A stretch of DNA of 43,271 nucleotides from NCBI GenBank assembly GCA_900114405.1, contig FOSY01000021.1, positions 1 to 43,271 on the forward strand. Reading direction: 5' to 3'. This stretch comes from Lachnospiraceae bacterium KH1T2. GTDB taxonomy: Bacteria; Bacillota; Clostridia; Lachnospirales; Lachnospiraceae. The notes under the pieces were generated by a model. That model saw only the letters and a list, made by a program, of their open reading frames with translations. It did not search any database and was not told where the DNA came from. Shown here piece by piece: positions 1 to 9,167 of the stretch. Each line of letters opens with the position of its first letter. Position 1 is the first letter of the stretch. A program made the position numbers and the translations under genes.

Positions 1-2918
1 CGTCAACAGGGACGATCTCAACTGTGTATGTGAGCTTCTGTGCTTTAAGAGCCTTATTGAATTCCTTAGACTCGCCCTTGATCTTCTTGATCAGGAATGT
101 AACCTTAGAGCCTGCATCCTTGCCCTTAGAAACCTTTACAACAACCTTAGAGCCATTGTAAGAAACTCCGTTAACTGTGATGTAATCAATAGCATCAAAG
201 TTCTTAAGCTTTCTGCCCTGATAGAGCTGCTTTGATGCGTAGCAAACTGATACTGACTTACCATCAACTGTAGCTGCTGCAACTGTCTTCTCAACATAGT
301 TTACAGAAGGAGTTGTGTTTGCTGATGGAGTCTCATTGTTATTGCCTGAATCTTCCTTGCCAGGCTCTTCCTTACCAGGCTCATTGTCTGAAGGAGTCTC
401 ATCAGAGGTCTTTTCCCATACTGCATAGAATGTAACTGTGCCTGTATTGTAGTTAACCTTTGTCAAAGTTGCATCAGCTGCGCCTTCTTTACTTGGGCTC
501 CATCCTAAGAACTTGTAGCCTGTACGCTTAAGTACTGAGCTTGCTGGAACTGCTACGTCAGCTGCATCTTCTGTAGCAAATTCTACCGTAAGAACCTTGT
601 CGTTCTTTGTGTATCCGCTAGGTGTAGAAGTGAACTCACCACCGTTAGCATCAAATGTAACTGTTGCAGGAGTTACTTCATCAGCAGAAGTCTTTTCCCA
701 TATTGCGTAGTATGTTGTTCCGCCTGCATAGTCGTAGTCGAAGTCAAACTGATAGAACTCCTCAGAATCTGCAGCTGTTGCATCTTTGTTAGGAGACCAT
801 CCCTTGAATTCATAACCAGGACGAGCATTTGCCTTCATACTAGGTGATGTAACCTTTGTTTCGACAAAAAGACCTGCTTTATCTGAAGTCTGAGCAGTTG
901 CTTCAGGATCAAATACTACATAGAGCTGATTATTTTCTTTGTCTTCTGTGTAACTGCTGCTGCGGTATGCAAAGCTGTCGAGTGTAGCACCTTCAAAGTT
1001 AAGGTCGAATGCAACCTTTGCCTTGTCAGCATACCATACTGCGTAATAGGTTGGAACGTTTTTATCTGTTGGTGCTGGATCTTCAAGATCTTCAGTAGTT
1101 TTAGGCGTCCAAGGAGTATTATTATTTTCCTCTTTTGTTTTTTCTCTTACATCTGTTACGGTAGTGACAGGAGTAGTATCGGTTGTACCGTCGTCTTTGA
1201 TTGGATAGTAAGTATCAGTTTTTTTAGAAGCGGCAGCAACTTTCTTACCAAGAACCCATCCATAAAGTGTATAAGGCTTATTTCCCTTAGTCATCTTTAC
1301 AGCATTTCCTGAAGGAACAATAACATCATTGGTAGTACCCTGAGGAATTGAAGCTACAAGAGTAGTCTTGTTATCGCTGACTGCATATACACTAGGATAA
1401 TTCTTTGCTAATGAATCTTCATCATACTCAAATGTGAAGCCTTCAGGAACGTTAGCGTCGAAGTATATGTGATTTGTTACAACTTCACAGTCAAGGAGAT
1501 ACCAAGTTGCATCTTTGATGTCTCCGGTGGTGTAATCTGCAGGTGGTGTGAATTTAACAGCGTTGTCTGTTGTAAAAGCTTCAGTGCCATAGTTTGATAA
1601 AGTTGTTGAAACTGGTCTAACGCCGTTTGTTGCATCACCTATCTGAGAGAATGTAGTATACTTTGTATTGCCTGTTTCCTTCTTTGTAAGGTTGCTAGGA
1701 AGGTCATAAAGTGTGAATGTGAATTTATCTGTTATATCAGTTTCAGGTGAATCATTAACAACACTAAATACACCTGCATATCCCTTGTAAGTATATGAAG
1801 TGTCTTCCTTATCCTTGAATGTATCAAGAGTCTTCTCTGTACGCTTTGCAGTGAAAACTATCGGAGCAGCATATGTAGTAGCTTCAACTGGGAACTCGAT
1901 AGAGGTATCGCTGTTCAGCTTCAAAGTAACAGGGATTCCTTTATTAGCTGCATCAGCTAATGCGTTTGGTAAACCAGATTTATCAGTGATTTCAAGAGTT
2001 TCAGCCTCTTCACTGCTTTCAGGTAATGTCAAAGTGATGCCTGTCAGGGAAGCCGCATCCTCAAGAAGTTCTGTAATGGCAGTTGCAGCGTCTGTATTTG
2101 CAGTAGTTACATATTTAGAACCATCAAAACCGACGTTAAGTTCTATTTCAGAACTATTGCGCTTAATGCAGCGTAAATTTAATACTTGGTTTGAAACAAC
2201 TGAAGTTGATTCATCAGTAAATATAGGAGTATCCTTAGTGAAATCCCATACTTTCTGTTGTGTTATTGTGGTTACTCCATTTTGTTCTGTTTTTTTATCA
2301 TAATAGAGCCTGTATAAGTAATCGTCAGAATCTAATGCCTCTGGATCGATAGAGATTTTTACAGGAGTATTTTCTTTAGTACAAGAAATCTGACCGATAC
2401 TTACAGTCGTTCCAGTTTTAACTTTTGGGATTATATTAGTTATGTCGAGATTAAAGACATCAAAAGAGATAAAATTACTACCTTCAAAGTTTGTGTCAAG
2501 TACTACAGAATGATGTTTATCGTCTTCATCCGCTTCCTTCGGGAGTTCATCCTCGTTTGCAGCAGAGCTCTTAACGTTTAACATTGTAGTAGTAGTATCG
2601 TGTTTTTTTGAAATCACGATATTGTCACTGACTTTTTTAAAATCAACGGTTGTTACGCCATCGTTTTCGGTAGTCTCATAATCAAAATTATGAGTGGATG
2701 AAAGATCATATCCTAGAAAATTGATAGGTCCTTTTATACCTGTATTTGAAGCTGATGGCTCTACTTCTTCCCCATCAGTCTCAGTTTCTACACCTGTATC
2801 TTCAGCTGCATCGACTACAGCTTCAGCATCTTCTGCTGCATAAGTCGGTACCCCCCCCGGTATTGGCGAAAGCCAATGCGACGGTAAGTAAAATTGACAA
2901 AGTTTTATTGTTCTTCAT
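1..2918 (-). CDS. InlB-repeat secreted surface protein, 3' end outside window, frameshifted at poly-G in signal peptide
   Basis: The minus-strand reading frame begins at ATG 2916-2918 behind a good ribosome binding site (GAGAGGAG). It starts with a lysine-rich n-region and hydrophobic stretch (MKNNKTLSILLTVALAFAN) typical of a Sec signal peptide. At 2851-2858 a run of eight G (minus strand) puts the start out of frame with the long body. With seven G the frame would read through ANTGGVPTYAAED, giving an A-x-A-like cleavage site. The body then stays open to base 1, about 950 residues. It contains three Listeria-Bacteroides (InlB B-type) repeats ending in YYAVWYAD, YYAIWEKTS and FYAVWEKTS, each preceded by a GW core such as FKGWSP and FLGWSP. 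A Pro/Glu/Gly/Asn-rich linker (EPGKEEPGKED) and a lysine-rich beta domain follow. The anchor, if any, lies beyond the window. The function is unknown; adhesion or carbohydrate contact is usual for the class. As written the gene is OFF: either phase variation or a homopolymer sequencing error. Confidence 0.8.
2851..2858 (-). repeat. Homopolymer G8 tract (C8 on + strand) in signal-peptide coding region
   Basis: Eight consecutive C on the plus strand, 60 bases inside the coding region of the InlB-repeat surface protein. Seven G would join the signal-peptide frame to the body frame; eight leave the short frame to end in TGA about 12 codons later. Poly-G tracts near the 5' end of surface genes are the classic substrate of slipped-strand phase variation. 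They are also a frequent place for sequencing errors. Confidence 0.85.
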
Positions 2919-3140
2919 CTTTTTTTCTCCTCTCTTTCGAAGCATAAGCAGTTTCAAACTCTAAACTCTCTCGTGCCTCCTTCCATTTAAATACGCAATT
3001 TAATGCCTCGGAAAAAACTGCTTATTTAAACTCCGTCTTCTGTTAAAATCAATTTTACAATATCGATTTTGATTTTGGAATAGAAATACCGTATGTTTTT
3101 TGGTCTTTATTCAGTACAAAAAAAGCTGATAAAATCGGCA

Positions 3141-3181
3141 TTTTTAGCAAAAAAATAAGCGCCCGCATGCGGACGCTTATT
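3141..3181 (-). terminator. Rho-independent terminator of the hipA-like gene
   Basis: On the minus strand a long stem (AATAAGCG, then CCGCATGCGG, then CGCTTATT, with one mismatch) is followed by seven T. It begins 13 bases after the stop codon of the HipA-like gene. The remaining 220 bases up to the surface gene start (2919-3140) hold its RBS and upstream DNA, and I recognise no further gene there. Confidence 0.85.
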
Positions 3182-3194
3182 AAAGCTGACTTGT

Positions 3195-4376
3195 TTACTG
3201 AAAAGAGAACGCAGCAGACTGTTTTTCGTTGTACAACGATATTATTTTTCCATGCTGAAATTCCTGTAACATTACGCACTTGTTAGCATAGTTTTTGGCT
3301 ATAAGTTCAGCTCTGTCTTCCCGGATTCCATTTTCTTTGTAAAAATCGGCTACCTTGTCAGGAGACGGAAGAAGGTCCGATTTTACGATCTTTTTGTTTT
3401 TTACTTGCTTTAACATTTTTTCTTCGGTTTTGTAGAAAGAAGTGATCTTTCTTTCTAGAAGTTCTGCTCTTGTAAATGGCGTTTTCTTCAGATCTGAGAA
3501 AAACATACTGTTTCCGGAATCGAATATAGGCGCAGGTCCTAATAATTGCATTGTATTCGCATCACGTAGAACTCCAAAATTTGCTAAATGTTCGTCAGTA
3601 TTGCTTATGACGAAATCAGTCAAAGTTTGATAATCCATGAAATCCTGCATCTGTTCTCGATCGAGTCCATTCTCAGAACATATATTAATATATGCTTCAT
3701 ACATAGACAGGTTGTTAGAAAATTTTTGGGAAGATATTATTTCGTAGGCAGAAATAAATTCGATGTCAGGGCTTGTGAATGCTTTACATCTTGATTCGAT
3801 ACCACCATTGAACATCGGGCTGATAGAATAATTGGTAAATGCGATACTCGTATTTTGCATGGAATGTATTTTCGAAGCAAATAGTTCATTAACAGCCTGT
3901 TGTCCTTCTGCCTTATAACTTTCCTTTACAAGTACCGGATAATCTTCAGATAAATCCCAATATTTTTCCATCTGCCCACCAAGGGAGGCATTTGGATCAT
4001 AGGAGGTCGCATTGTGGTATGGGATTTTTTCTTCGTTATATTTTCTTAAGCCAAAAAGGTTAATATCAGTATAGTTTATCTCTACATCGACAGGTTTGAT
4101 CCAATAGGTATCCGTAATGCTTAATGCAAGATTTTTTGCGAGATAATCTTCGGGAGTTATCACTTCTAAAGAGTTGATAAGTTTTTTTATTGTTTCTCTT
4201 GAACCTGGAATCGCACGTGATTCCCACCAGATTTTCATTTTCTTTAAATCTGTATTTCCGAGATAAGGAGATAATTTGTTTCCATTGTCTATATAGCCGG
4301 AGAATTTTCCGGTGATATCATCTATTGATAATATTCCGCAAGGCTCATTTTTGTGCATTAGGATCATATCGTTCAT
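3195..4376 (-). CDS. HipA-like serine/threonine kinase domain protein, no HipB partner
   Basis: This 393-residue protein has the HipA kinase layout. A glycine-rich activation segment SLGGQMEKYW starts near residue 131 and VLVKES holds the probable ATP-binding Lys151. The catalytic loop is ISNTDEHLANFG (Asp261) and the metal-binding segment is PIFDSGNSMF (Asp286). E. coli HipA phosphorylates glutamyl-tRNA synthetase and is neutralised by HipB, encoded just upstream. Here no small helix-turn-helix gene lies on either side: pepV is upstream and a terminator follows. The start ATG at 4376 has GGAG eight bases upstream; a second ATG at 4367 is possible. It is shorter than E. coli HipA (440 aa) and lacks an obvious N-subdomain match. 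Proteins of this kind occur as stand-alone genes in Lachnospiraceae. Target and physiological role are unknown; kinase fold confidence is good, toxin role is only a possibility. Confidence 0.75.
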   Translation of the reverse strand: MNDMILMHKNEPCGILSIDDITGKFSGYIDNGNKLSPYLGNTDLKKMKIWWESRAIPGSRETIKKLINSLEVITPEDYLAKNLALSITDTYWIKPVDVEINYTDINLFGLRKYNEEKIPYHNATSYDPNASLGGQMEKYWDLSEDYPVLVKESYKAEGQQAVNELFASKIHSMQNTSIAFTNYSISPMFNGGIESRCKAFTSPDIEFISAYEIISSQKFSNNLSMYEAYINICSENGLDREQMQDFMDYQTLTDFVISNTDEHLANFGVLRDANTMQLLGPAPIFDSGNSMFFSDLKKTPFTRAELLERKITSFYKTEEKMLKQVKNKKIVKSDLLPSPDKVADFYKENGIREDRAELIAKNYANKCVMLQEFQHGKIISLYNEKQSAAFSFQ

Positions 4377-4415
4377 AAAAATTCTCCAATTATTTATCAG
4401 TTAGATAATTATGAT

Positions 4416-4446
4416 GTAAGGGTCAAAAGTAAATTTTGCCCCTTAC
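4416..4446 (-). terminator. Inverted repeat between pepV and hipA-like gene, possible weak terminator
   Basis: A near-perfect stem, GTAAGGG then CAAAA, pairs with TTTTG then CCCTTAC across a 5-base loop and one mismatch. It lies 20 bases after the pepV stop. No T-run follows on the minus strand, so termination would be inefficient, or the hairpin may be an RNA-stability or regulatory element ahead of the hipA-like gene. Confidence 0.45.
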
Positions 4447-4465
4447 TAATGCCGATTAAGACTTT

Positions 4466-5839
4466 TTATACCTCAACAAGTTTCATGATAGCATGAACGT
4501 AAATTTCAGCCTGAAGCAGGAGCTCATCTACAGGGCACCACTCGTTTGTGTTGTGGATGCGGTAGTCCTTGCCTGGGAAAGCACAGCCGAATGCCATTGT
4601 ATTGTTGATCTCCTTAGCGTATGTGCCGCCGCCGATTACCATAGGCTTATTCTCGTGGTCGCCTGTGATCTCTTCGTATGCAGAAGCGAGCGATGTCACG
4701 AGTGGAGACTTAGGATCGATGAAGAGCGGATCAACTGCAGTCGAAACCTTGAAGGAACCGTTTGGCTCTTCGAGCTTGATCTTCGCGATGATCTCTTCCT
4801 TCTTGAAGGTTACAGGGAAGCGGATATCGATGATTCCGTTTACTACTCCGTCCTTCATAGAGATGACGCCGCTGTTGAGTGTGAGGTCTCCATATTCATC
4901 AGTTACAGCTTCGTTAAAGAATGAAGCGCCGTTAGTATCTACGCCGATGCGTGAGCAGTAGAAGTCAACGAAAGGATCTTCCATTCCGGCAGCTTTAAGT
5001 CCGGCGAAAAGGTGGCTGATAGCGTTTACTCCGAGGTCAGGAGTTGAAGCGTGTGCGGCTTTACCAAATACTGTAAGAGCTACAGCATCGCCGTCTTTGC
5101 CTGATTCAAAAGTAAGACCGTTTTCTTCTATATAGGAAGCAAATTTTGCTTCGTCGAAGCTTCCAGCCTTAACCTTGGCATTTACTTTATCGCAGACGAT
5201 ATTTACAGCGTTTCCGCCCTGAACGTCGAGGATATTTGAGCTCTTTGAGCTGTAGTCTACTCTCATGATTCCCTTCTCACCGTAGATTCCAGGGAAATCT
5301 CCGTCAGGTGTGAAGCCTAAGTCTACGTGACCTTCTTTCTCGACATAGTGCTCAAGGCACTTTGAGCCTGTCTCTTCGTTAGTACCCATGATGAGACGTA
5401 CTCTCTTATTCATAGGAAGTCCCATGTCCTTGATGACTTTGAAAGAGATCATGGATGCGACTACAGCACCCTTATCATCAGCGACACCACGGCCGTAAAC
5501 AATGCCGTCTTTTTCTACCATTTCGTATGGTTCAGTGTCCCAGCCGTCTGATTTCTTTGCAGGTACTACATCGAGGTGGCCGATCACGCCGATGACCTTA
5601 TCGCCTTCGCCCATTTCGGCATAGCCTGCGTAGTTGTCCACATTTACGGTTTTGAATCCATCTTTATCGAGCATATCAAGTGCAGTATTAAGAGCCTTTG
5701 CAGGACCTTCGCCAAATGGCATATCTGCAGTTGGTGTACCTTCTTCACTATTGATAGCAACGAGTTTACCGAGGCGGTCGAGCAGCTCATCGCGGTATGC
5801 TTCTACGCGCTCTTTAACTTCTTTTTTATTAAGTTCCAT
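4466..5839 (-). CDS. pepV: PepV-type dipeptidase (M20 family zinc metallopeptidase)
   Basis: This 457-residue M20/M28 metallopeptidase is close in length to lactobacillal PepV (~470). Metal-binding and catalytic signatures are visible. VIGVIGHLDVVPA carries the first His and Asp, YGRGVADDKGAVVA carries the bridging Asp, and MGTNEETGSKCLEHY carries the Glu-Glu pair. DLGFTPDGDFP supplies a further metal Asp, and a lid domain is inserted in the middle. The family releases amino acids from dipeptides in the cytosol, consistent with peptide-scavenging fermentative life. I chose ATG 5837-5839 because GGAAAGGAAA sits just upstream; an in-frame TTG at 5857 would overlap that site. The gene is divergent from the MATE transporter and has its own promoter. 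Exact substrate range cannot be told from sequence. Confidence 0.92.
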   Translation of the reverse strand: MELNKKEVKERVEAYRDELLDRLGKLVAINSEEGTPTADMPFGEGPAKALNTALDMLDKDGFKTVNVDNYAGYAEMGEGDKVIGVIGHLDVVPAKKSDGWDTEPYEMVEKDGIVYGRGVADDKGAVVASMISFKVIKDMGLPMNKRVRLIMGTNEETGSKCLEHYVEKEGHVDLGFTPDGDFPGIYGEKGIMRVDYSSKSSNILDVQGGNAVNIVCDKVNAKVKAGSFDEAKFASYIEENGLTFESGKDGDAVALTVFGKAAHASTPDLGVNAISHLFAGLKAAGMEDPFVDFYCSRIGVDTNGASFFNEAVTDEYGDLTLNSGVISMKDGVVNGIIDIRFPVTFKKEEIIAKIKLEEPNGSFKVSTAVDPLFIDPKSPLVTSLASAYEEITGDHENKPMVIGGGTYAKEINNTMAFGCAFPGKDYRIHNTNEWCPVDELLLQAEIYVHAIMKLVEV

Positions 5840-5877
5840 TGTAGATTTCCTTTCCAAGTAATTGATGCGTTAGACAT

Positions 5878-5906
5878 ATAGTAGCACGATAAGCGAACTT
5901 ACGCAA
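5878..5906 (-). promoter_or_regulatory. Sigma-A-type promoter of pepV
   Basis: Minus strand: -35 TTGCGT, 17-base spacer and -10 TACTAT with an extended TG (TGCTACTAT), about 40 bases upstream of the pepV start. It lies within the 120-bp divergent region shared with the MATE gene. Confidence 0.55.
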
Positions 5907-5920
5907 AGTGAGTGTTAGCA

Positions 5921-5929
5921 TGCTATAAT
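5921..5929 (+). promoter_or_regulatory. Extended -10 promoter of the MATE-sirtuin pair
   Basis: TGCTATAAT is an extended -10 element 29 bases upstream of the MATE start codon. No clear -35 hexamer is seen, which is common for extended -10 promoters. Confidence 0.6.
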
Positions 5930-5958
5930 ACTTATATCAAATTGGCAGAGGTGAAAAT

Positions 5959-7287
5959 ATGCAGAGAGACTTGACTCAGGGGAGCTTACTTAGGAATATC
6001 GTGATCTTTTCGCTGCCGTACCTTTTGTCGTATTTTTTGCAGACATTGTATGGTATGGCGGATCTTTTTATCGTAGGGCAGTATAATGGAGCGGCTGTCA
6101 TTTCGGCAGTTTCGATAGGCTCACAGGTCATGCATATGATAACTGTGATGGTGGTCGGGCTTGCCATGGGCTCGGTGGTACTCATAGCCAGAGCAGTCGG
6201 AGCGCATGATGAGGGAAGGAAGACGAAGATCATCGGAAATTCTATCGTTATGTTCTTGATCGTGGCGGTGATAGTTACGATAATTCTATTGGGTGGTATT
6301 GACCTTATAGTAAGAGCTATGAGTACACCTTTGGAAGCGGTTTCTGAGACAAAGAAGTATCTCATAGTGTGTTTTGCGGGGATTCCCTTTATAGTTGCCT
6401 ATAATCTGATTTCTTCTATATTTAGAGGGATGGGGGATTCAAAGAGCCCGATGTGGTTTATCGGGATCGCATGTGTGGTTAACATAATTCTTGACTATGT
6501 TTTTATAGGCGCTTTAAATATGAAGGCTTCGGGTGCGGCATATGGTACGGTCTGTGCACAGGCGTTCAGCGTAGTCATTTCTCTGCTTGCGATCAAGGTG
6601 AAGAGGCTCGTGAGGATAAAAAGAAGTGACTTACGCCCTGAGAGGCGAACTATAGCGGATATCATGAAGATAGGAGTTCCGGTGTCGCTTCAGGACGGTT
6701 TTATACAGATTTCGTTTCTTATCATAACTGTGATAGCGAATAGGCGAGGCGTGGAAATCTCAGCTGCAGTCGGGATAGTTGAGAAGATTATTTCATTCTT
6801 ATTCCTAGTCCCGTCTACGATGATGTCTACTGTATCTACCATAAGCTCGCAGTCGATAGGCGCAGGGAAGAAGGAGCTTGCGAGGAGAGTTTTGTTTTAT
6901 GGGATGAGTATTTCAGCCGGCATTGGCATTATATTCGCGGTCGCATTTCAGTTTATCTCTCCCTTTGTCATTGGGCTTTTCACATCGGAGGAGAGAGTTA
7001 TCGAGCTTGGTGTCTCATATATGAGGTCGTATGTTTTTGACTGTGTGGTAGCGTCGTTTCATTTTTGCTTCAGTGGATTTTTCGTAGCGAGCGGGATTTC
7101 GATCATATCTTTTATTCACAATGTGGCGTCGATCCTTACGATCAGAGTGCCGGGGGCGTATCTGGCTTCGGTAATGTACCCGGATACACTTTTCCCTATG
7201 GGGTGTGCGGCACCACTTGGAGGGATGCTTCAGCTTGTCATATGTATAGCATTTTATATAGCTTTACGCAGGAAAGATAAAATATAA
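5959..7287 (+). CDS. MATE family multidrug/cation antiporter
   Basis: This 442-residue integral membrane protein has about twelve hydrophobic helices and the MATE pattern. The N-terminal part reads LLRNIVIFSLPYLLSYFLQTLYGMADLFIVGQ, and here I give only its key points: a helix-1 Pro, LQTLYGMAD, and FIVGQYNG. FRGMGDSKSPM follows helix 4, and the second half begins near IMKIGVPVSLQDG. MATE proteins export cationic drugs or metabolites using Na+ or H+ gradients. The start has an AGAGGTG binding site seven bases ahead. The sirtuin gene follows after 13 bases and is almost certainly co-transcribed. Substrate cannot be assigned; pairing with a sirtuin does not identify one. Confidence 0.9.
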   Translation: MQRDLTQGSLLRNIVIFSLPYLLSYFLQTLYGMADLFIVGQYNGAAVISAVSIGSQVMHMITVMVVGLAMGSVVLIARAVGAHDEGRKTKIIGNSIVMFLIVAVIVTIILLGGIDLIVRAMSTPLEAVSETKKYLIVCFAGIPFIVAYNLISSIFRGMGDSKSPMWFIGIACVVNIILDYVFIGALNMKASGAAYGTVCAQAFSVVISLLAIKVKRLVRIKRSDLRPERRTIADIMKIGVPVSLQDGFIQISFLIITVIANRRGVEISAAVGIVEKIISFLFLVPSTMMSTVSTISSQSIGAGKKELARRVLFYGMSISAGIGIIFAVAFQFISPFVIGLFTSEERVIELGVSYMRSYVFDCVVASFHFCFSGFFVASGISIISFIHNVASILTIRVPGAYLASVMYPDTLFPMGCAAPLGGMLQLVICIAFYIALRRKDKI

Positions 7288-7300
7288 AGGAGGCTTAATT

Positions 7301-8059
7301 ATGCAGGATGAGATCAAGCAATTAGATCAGTTTATCAAGGATTCTCAGAGGATAGTCTTTTTTGGCGGTGCAGGAGTATCGACCGAAAGTGGCATTCCTG
7401 ATTTTCGAAGCAAAGATGGTTTATATAATCAGCATGATGTAAGGTTTGACATGTATCAGCCGGAGTATCTGCTGAGCCACAGCTGCCTTGTGAATGAGCC
7501 AAAGGTTTACTATGAGTTTCACAGGCAGAAGATGGACACAAGGAGCATCGAGCCGAATAATGCGCATAAGTACCTTGCGAAACTGGAGGAGAGCGGAAAG
7601 CTTTTGGGGATAGTCACACAAAATATTGACGGGCTTCACCAAAAGGCCGGAAGTCAGGCAGTTTACGAGATACATGGTAGTGCGCTAAGGAATTACTGCA
7701 TGAGCTGTGGAAGGGAGTATCCGGAAGATTATATCTTTGAATCAGAAGAGCCGATTCCGAAGTGCAGCTGCGGCGGAATTATCAGACCTGATATCACACT
7801 TTATGAGGAAAGCCTTCCTGATGACCAGGTGAGCGGAGCAATACACGCATTAGCGAAGGCAGATATGCTGATAATCGGCGGAACATCGCTGACTGTTTAC
7901 CCGGCTGCGTCATTCATTAATTATTTTAAGGGTAATACTGTGGTCGTGATAAATGAGAGTGAGATCGGTGTGAAACCGGCGAAGAATACGCTTGTCATCA
8001 AGAGGAAGATCGGCGAAGTATTTACAGAGCTGGCTAAGCTTCAAAATATAGAGTTATGA
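7301..8059 (+). CDS. cobB: Sir2 family NAD-dependent protein deacylase (sirtuin)
   Basis: This 252-residue protein carries all sirtuin hallmarks. GGAGVSTESGIPDFRS (residues 22-37) is the NAD-binding loop and QNIDGLH (107-113) the nicotinamide pocket. His125 in EIHGS is the catalytic base, and the structural zinc is held by Cys133, Cys136, Cys155 and Cys157. The length is that of bacterial class U/III sirtuins. The enzyme removes acyl groups from lysines in the cytosol, consuming NAD. AAGGAGG precedes ATG 7301. It sits as second gene behind the MATE transporter and ends in a hairpin shared with the converging bioB. Acyl preference cannot be set; the Tyr/Arg pair diagnostic of desuccinylases is not evident. 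Confidence 0.93.
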   Translation: MQDEIKQLDQFIKDSQRIVFFGGAGVSTESGIPDFRSKDGLYNQHDVRFDMYQPEYLLSHSCLVNEPKVYYEFHRQKMDTRSIEPNNAHKYLAKLEESGKLLGIVTQNIDGLHQKAGSQAVYEIHGSALRNYCMSCGREYPEDYIFESEEPIPKCSCGGIIRPDITLYEESLPDDQVSGAIHALAKADMLIIGGTSLTVYPAASFINYFKGNTVVVINESEIGVKPAKNTLVIKRKIGEVFTELAKLQNIEL

Positions 8060-8063
8060 TAAA

Positions 8064-8092
8064 ATCGGCAGGGATATATGTTCCCTGCCGAT
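8064..8092. terminator. Bidirectional terminator between sirtuin gene and bioB
   Basis: A perfect 11-bp stem (ATCGGCAGGGA with TCCCTGCCGAT) lies four bases after the sirtuin stop and four bases before the bioB stop. The minus-strand side is followed by TTTTAT, the plus-strand side by CTGTTTAT, so it serves bioB best and the sirtuin gene acceptably. Confidence 0.85.
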
Positions 8093-8096
8093 CTGT

Positions 8097-9146
8097 TTAT
8101 GATGCGGAGCTGCGCATTTTGTTTGCAACATCGTCGATTCTATAGTTTAAGTCCCAGCGTTCGTTTACCGGGTTCTGCCAGTCTGGTGTACTGTCGAGCC
8201 CCAGCTCGGCGAGCATTTCTTTATCGCTCTTGATGGTTGAGCCGCAGGTAGTCAGCATATTTCCGGTAATGCTGGCATTCGCGCCGGCGAGGAAGGTTTC
8301 TCTGCCGTTATCAGCCATGAGCGAGCGTCCGCCTGCGAGGCGTATCTCGGCTTCCGGGTTTATGTAGCGGAAGAGTGCGATAGTCCTTAAGATATCTTCG
8401 CTTGTAAGGCGTTTCACATTTTCAAGCGGAGTGCCTTTTATCGGCATGAGTGAGTTTATCGGGATGGACATTATATGAAGCTCTGAGAGAGTGAATGCCA
8501 TGTCGATACGGTCTTCCCATGTCTCTCCGAGCCCGATTATACCGCCGGAGCAGACGTTTAAGCCTTCTGCCTGAGCACGCTTGATATTTTTTATCTTATC
8601 TTCAAAGGTGTGCGTGGTGCATATATTAGGGAAGTTCCTGCGAGAGGTTTCGATATTGCAGTGGATACTGCTCACGCCTGCCATGTGGAGGCGGTGAAAC
8701 TGCTCGGAAGTCATGAAGCCCAATGAACAGCAGAGCTCTATTTTTAACTCGTGGTTCATGCGTTCAAAGGCAGTGATTATCTTTTCGAAATCTGACGGAG
8801 TAGGGCCATAGCCTGAGTCTACGATCGAGAATCGGCTTACTTCCTCGTCTTCATTGGCTTTTGCACTTGCGATTATCTTTTCGATATCCATGAAGTCATA
8901 CTCTTCGCAAGAGGTGTGATGATGCCCGGACTGGGCACAGAATTTGCAGTTTTCGCTGCATCTTCCGCTTCTGCCGCTTATTATGGTGCATAAGTCGATC
9001 TTATTTCCGCAGAGTTCCTCGCGGATATGGTTTGCGCCAGCCTTGAGCTCGTCAAGGTCTGCATTTAGAAGCATTTGTACTTCGTCGTCGCCTTTTTTAA
9101 GTCTTTTTCCGCTGATGATCGCTTCAGCAAGTTCTGATGGTGTCAT
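8097..9146 (-). CDS. bioB: Biotin synthase (radical SAM)
   Basis: A 349-residue radical-SAM enzyme with the CxxxCxxC cluster motif at Cys63, Cys67 and Cys70 (GRCSENCKFCAQSGHH). It also has the BioB-specific segments CSGGIIGLGE, INSLMPIKGTPLEN and the late IRLAGGR with the arginine that ligates the [2Fe-2S] cluster. It converts dethiobiotin to biotin by sulphur insertion. It is downstream of bioY with 21 bases between, so the unit pairs vitamin uptake with the last biosynthetic step. No bioF, bioA or bioD is present here, suggesting use of imported dethiobiotin or of precursors made elsewhere. The start ATG at 9146 has an AGGAG ahead. Confidence 0.95.
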   Translation of the reverse strand: MTPSELAEAIISGKRLKKGDDEVQMLLNADLDELKAGANHIREELCGNKIDLCTIISGRSGRCSENCKFCAQSGHHHTSCEEYDFMDIEKIIASAKANEDEEVSRFSIVDSGYGPTPSDFEKIITAFERMNHELKIELCCSLGFMTSEQFHRLHMAGVSSIHCNIETSRRNFPNICTTHTFEDKIKNIKRAQAEGLNVCSGGIIGLGETWEDRIDMAFTLSELHIMSIPINSLMPIKGTPLENVKRLTSEDILRTIALFRYINPEAEIRLAGGRSLMADNGRETFLAGANASITGNMLTTCGSTIKSDKEMLAELGLDSTPDWQNPVNERWDLNYRIDDVANKMRSSAS

Positions 9147-9167
9147 AGTTTTCTCCTAATAGTGTGA

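Noticed and set aside
1800..2303. 167-codon plus-strand frame
   Set aside because: It is antisense to the surface protein body, which is continuous on the minus strand with clear repeats.
2746..2964. Small plus-strand frame over the surface-gene start
   Set aside because: Complement of the signal-peptide region with no start signals; the minus-strand gene explains the sequence.
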